In this document: positions 32,729 through 34,892 of the stretch, one piece after another
How the letters are laid out: each line of letters begins with the position of its first letter
How positions within the stretch are numbered: the first letter of the stretch is position 1
From: DATMRF01 sp035566435
GTDB lineage: Bacteria > Verrucomicrobiota > Verrucomicrobiia > Limisphaerales > UBA8199
Length of the DNA stretch: 34,892 nucleotides
Assembly: GCA_035566435.1 (NCBI GenBank)
Contig: DATMRF010000072.1
Location: 1-34,892, forward strand
Reading direction: 5' to 3'
Made by a program: the position numbers and the translations under genes
The notes under the pieces: model-generated
Seen by the model: only the letters and a program-made list of their open reading frames with translations
Database searches by the model: none
Told to the model about the DNA's origin: nothing

Positions 32729-34892
32729 ATGATCGAACGTTTTGCCGTGAGCCGGTTGCCGCTCCTCCTGGGCTGCATTTTATCCCTTCCCTTCTACCAC
32801 GCCGACGCCGTCGCGCGTACTGCAACGGCCGATACCGTTGCCTTGGCGGAAGCGAGCTTGAAGTCGACCAATGCCTTTCACCCGCTCGCACCGGGCCCGG
32901 TCGATGGCCAGATTGCTTACGTCACCGCCAGAATGCTCGAGCAATACCACTACTTGCGACAGCCGTTAAACACCAAGGTCTCCGGCAAATTCCTAGACCG
33001 CTATCTCGACCTGTTCGACCCTGCCCATGTCCATTTCACGCAGGGGGATCTGGCCGAGTTTGAGGTGTACCGGACCAATCTGGATCACCTCACGATCAAC
33101 CAGCACCGAGTCGCTGACACCCGGCCGGCCTGCGTCATCTTCAATCGCTTCGTCCAACGCTTGCAGCAGCACGTCGCCTACGTCGATGAATTGCTAAAGA
33201 CCGAAAAGTTTACGTTCGATACCGACGAGCGCATCCTGCTCAACCGTAAAGACCGGCCCTACCCGAAGGACCTCGACGCCGCGAGGACGATCTGGCGGGA
33301 CCGGCTCCGGTTCGAGTATTTGCAGGAAAAACTGGGAAAGATTGACGCCCGAGCCAAGGCCGCCAAAGGCGAACCCGCCGCCAGGGACAACGGGACGAAC
33401 GCCAGCAGCGCGGTCGAGAAGGCTGCCGAAACAAAGCCAAAGAAGCCCGAGGCCGAGGAAATCGTCGAAACTCTTACGCACCGTTACCACCGCAACCTGC
33501 GCTACTTCCTGGATTGGGACAGTGACGATGTGTTGCAGACCTACCTGACCGCGCTCGCCCGGGTCTATGATCCGCATTCCGATTATTTCGGCCATTCCCA
33601 GTTGGACAGCTTTGCGATCACCATGAACCTCAGCTTGTTTGGCATCGGGGCCGAGCTGATGTCCGAGGACGGCTATTGCGTGATTCATCGCCTGCTCCCC
33701 GGCGGCCCGGCGGCCAAAGGTAAAGTGATCAAAGAAAACGACCGCATCATCGCCGTCGCCCAGAGCAATCAGCCGCCCGTGGACGTAGTCGATATGAGCC
33801 TCAACAAGGCGGTGCAGCTTATTCGGGGACCTAAAGGCACCGAAGTGCGCCTGACCATTATTCCCGCGGGGGCCGATAGTTCGGCCCGCAAAACTATCAC
33901 CCTCGTCCGCGATGAGATTAAGCTGGAAGACCAGGAAGCCAAAGCCAAGCTCATCGAAATGCCCAGCGGCCACGGCCAGAATGTCCGCCTGGGCGTGATC
34001 GACCTGCCCTCGTTTTATGCCAGTTTCGATCCCTCGAACAACCGGGGGAAGGCCGAACCGCGAAGTACTACTGCCGATGTCTCCCTGCTGCTGAACAAAC
34101 TCAAGCAGGAACACGTCGATGGCGTCATCCTCGACTTGCGCCGCAACGGCGGCGGCTCGCTCGAGGAGGCCATCAAGCTCACCGGCCTGTTCATCAAAGA
34201 CGGCCCAGTGGTCCAGGTCCGCGACTTTGACGGCTCCGTGCAGGAAGACGATGATACCGATCCGTCGGTGCTCTACGATGGGCCCCTGGTCGTAATGACC
34301 AGCCGGTTTAGTGCTTCAGCCTCCGAGATTCTCGCGGGCGCGCTCCAGGATTATGGCCGCGCTTTAATTGTCGGCGACAGCTCGACGCATGGCAAAGGCA
34401 CGGTGCAGAGCGTGCAGCCCTTGAAGCCCTTCATCCGTGGCGGCAGCGCGCTCACCAACGACCCAGGCGCCTTGAAGCTGACGATCAAGAAGTTCTATCG
34501 CGCCAGCGGCGCCTCCACCCAACTCAAGGGGGTGGTTCCCGACATTGTCCTGCCCTCGATCTTCAATGAGTCGAAAGATATCGGCGAGGCCGCACTGGAG
34601 AACCCTTTGCCCTGGGACACCATCGAGAGCTCGAAATTCCAGCGACTCGATCTGGTGGCCCCGTATACGCAGGAATTGCGGCGCCGCTCCTCAGCCCGCA
34701 TCGCCTCGGACAAGGAATACAGCTATATCCGCGAGGATATCGAGTTCTTCAAGAAACAGCAGGCTGACAAGACCGTGTCATTGAATGAACAGCAGCGGCT
34801 TAAGGAGAAAGAAGAAATCGACGCGCGCAACAAGGCCCGGGACAAAGAGCGCCTGGCTCGCGTGGAGCCGTCGGAAACCGTGTACGACCTGA
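32729..34892 (+). CDS. Tail-specific (C-terminal processing) protease, S41 family, 3' end outside window
   Basis: Open to the window edge, at least 721 codons. A signal peptide (RFAVSRLPLLLGCILSLPF) is followed by a TSP N-terminal domain (about 45-250: YLDLFDPAHVHFTQ, RNLRYFLDWDSDDVLQTYL), a Lys/Glu/Ala-rich insert (about 208-245), and a PDZ domain (about 299-395: NLSLFGIGAELMSEDGYCVI, GPAAKGKVIKENDRIIAV). The S41 core has GVILDLRRNGGGSLEEAIKL, the SASASE line with catalytic Ser about 530, and THGKGTVQ with Lys556 as general base. It would degrade or trim periplasmic proteins and could regulate the envelope. Start chosen at 32729 for the signal. Gene symbol left blank because the prc versus ctpA type is not settled. 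Confidence 0.93.
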   Translation, partial: MIERFAVSRLPLLLGCILSLPFYHADAVARTATADTVALAEASLKSTNAFHPLAPGPVDGQIAYVTARMLEQYHYLRQPLNTKVSGKFLDRYLDLFDPAHVHFTQGDLAEFEVYRTNLDHLTINQHRVADTRPACVIFNRFVQRLQQHVAYVDELLKTEKFTFDTDERILLNRKDRPYPKDLDAARTIWRDRLRFEYLQEKLGKIDARAKAAKGEPAARDNGTNASSAVEKAAETKPKKPEAEEIVETLTHRYHRNLRYFLDWDSDDVLQTYLTALARVYDPHSDYFGHSQLDSFAITMNLSLFGIGAELMSEDGYCVIHRLLPGGPAAKGKVIKENDRIIAVAQSNQPPVDVVDMSLNKAVQLIRGPKGTEVRLTIIPAGADSSARKTITLVRDEIKLEDQEAKAKLIEMPSGHGQNVRLGVIDLPSFYASFDPSNNRGKAEPRSTTADVSLLLNKLKQEHVDGVILDLRRNGGGSLEEAIKLTGLFIKDGPVVQVRDFDGSVQEDDDTDPSVLYDGPLVVMTSRFSASASEILAGALQDYGRALIVGDSSTHGKGTVQSVQPLKPFIRGGSALTNDPGALKLTIKKFYRASGASTQLKGVVPDIVLPSIFNESKDIGEAALENPLPWDTIESSKFQRLDLVAPYTQELRRRSSARIASDKEYSYIREDIEFFKKQQADKTVSLNEQQRLKEKEEIDARNKARDKERLARVEPSETVYDL

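Overview
The window is about 35 kb of high-GC bacterial chromosome. It reads most like a member of the Verrucomicrobiota, probably a Pedosphaera/Limisphaera-type lineage. This assignment is inferred from gene content, not from a marker phylogeny: a clpS-DUF2017 pair, a pilin-like tail with the IPNFVKAR...NACINNLRQIDGA signature, a GspC-like small secreted protein, secreted GH29 and GH16 glycosidases, and dispersed 7-bp-phased repeats. No rRNA, tRNA, CRISPR array or intact insertion sequence was seen.

Layout. 1-4139: a secreted alpha-L-fucosidase with a C-terminal discoidin-like domain, two small proteins (one DUF4242), and a large lipoprotein carrying a pilin-like tail. 4336-6791 (minus): a decaying cassette with a phosphoesterase remnant interrupted by TGA, a small helical protein, a helical lipoprotein and a frameshifted membrane protein. 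6876-7724: a HELCE-motif putative metalloprotease. 8027-12099 (plus): an EmrA/EmrB-type efflux pair followed by a tail-anchored RMD1/DUF155-like protein. 12324-16553 (minus): a zinc alcohol dehydrogenase and a tight cluster CPBP protease - thiL - tsaE - tsaB. 16672-19250: a DUF255 thioredoxin-fold protein facing an Rrf2 regulator. 19312-22161 (minus): EgtD-like methyltransferase, a small secreted protein and a secreted alpha/beta-hydrolase. 22291-23976: a GH16 glucanase, a long hairpin and a GspC-like protein. 23977-24948: a gene-poor stretch with a duplicated ~62-bp block and other short repeats. 24949-30758 (plus): a type III PLP decarboxylase, two lineage-type hypothetical proteins (one with a long RG-rich tract) and a DEAD-box RNA helicase. 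30856-32374 (minus): clpS - DUF2017 - aat, a compact N-degron module. 32729-end: a tail-specific S41 protease open at the window edge.

How the genes fit together. Three groups make functional sense: t6A modification plus thiamine phosphate activation (tsaB, tsaE, thiL); protein quality control (Aat writes Leu/Phe N-degrons, ClpS delivers them to ClpAP, and a Prc-type protease lies divergently next door); and polysaccharide degradation (GH29, GH16, esterase-like hydrolase). The least explained material is the repeat region at 24.1-24.8 kb, the scattered heptamer-phased repeats (one inside tsaE), the lipoprotein-pilin fusion, and the RG-rich protein next to the RNA helicase.
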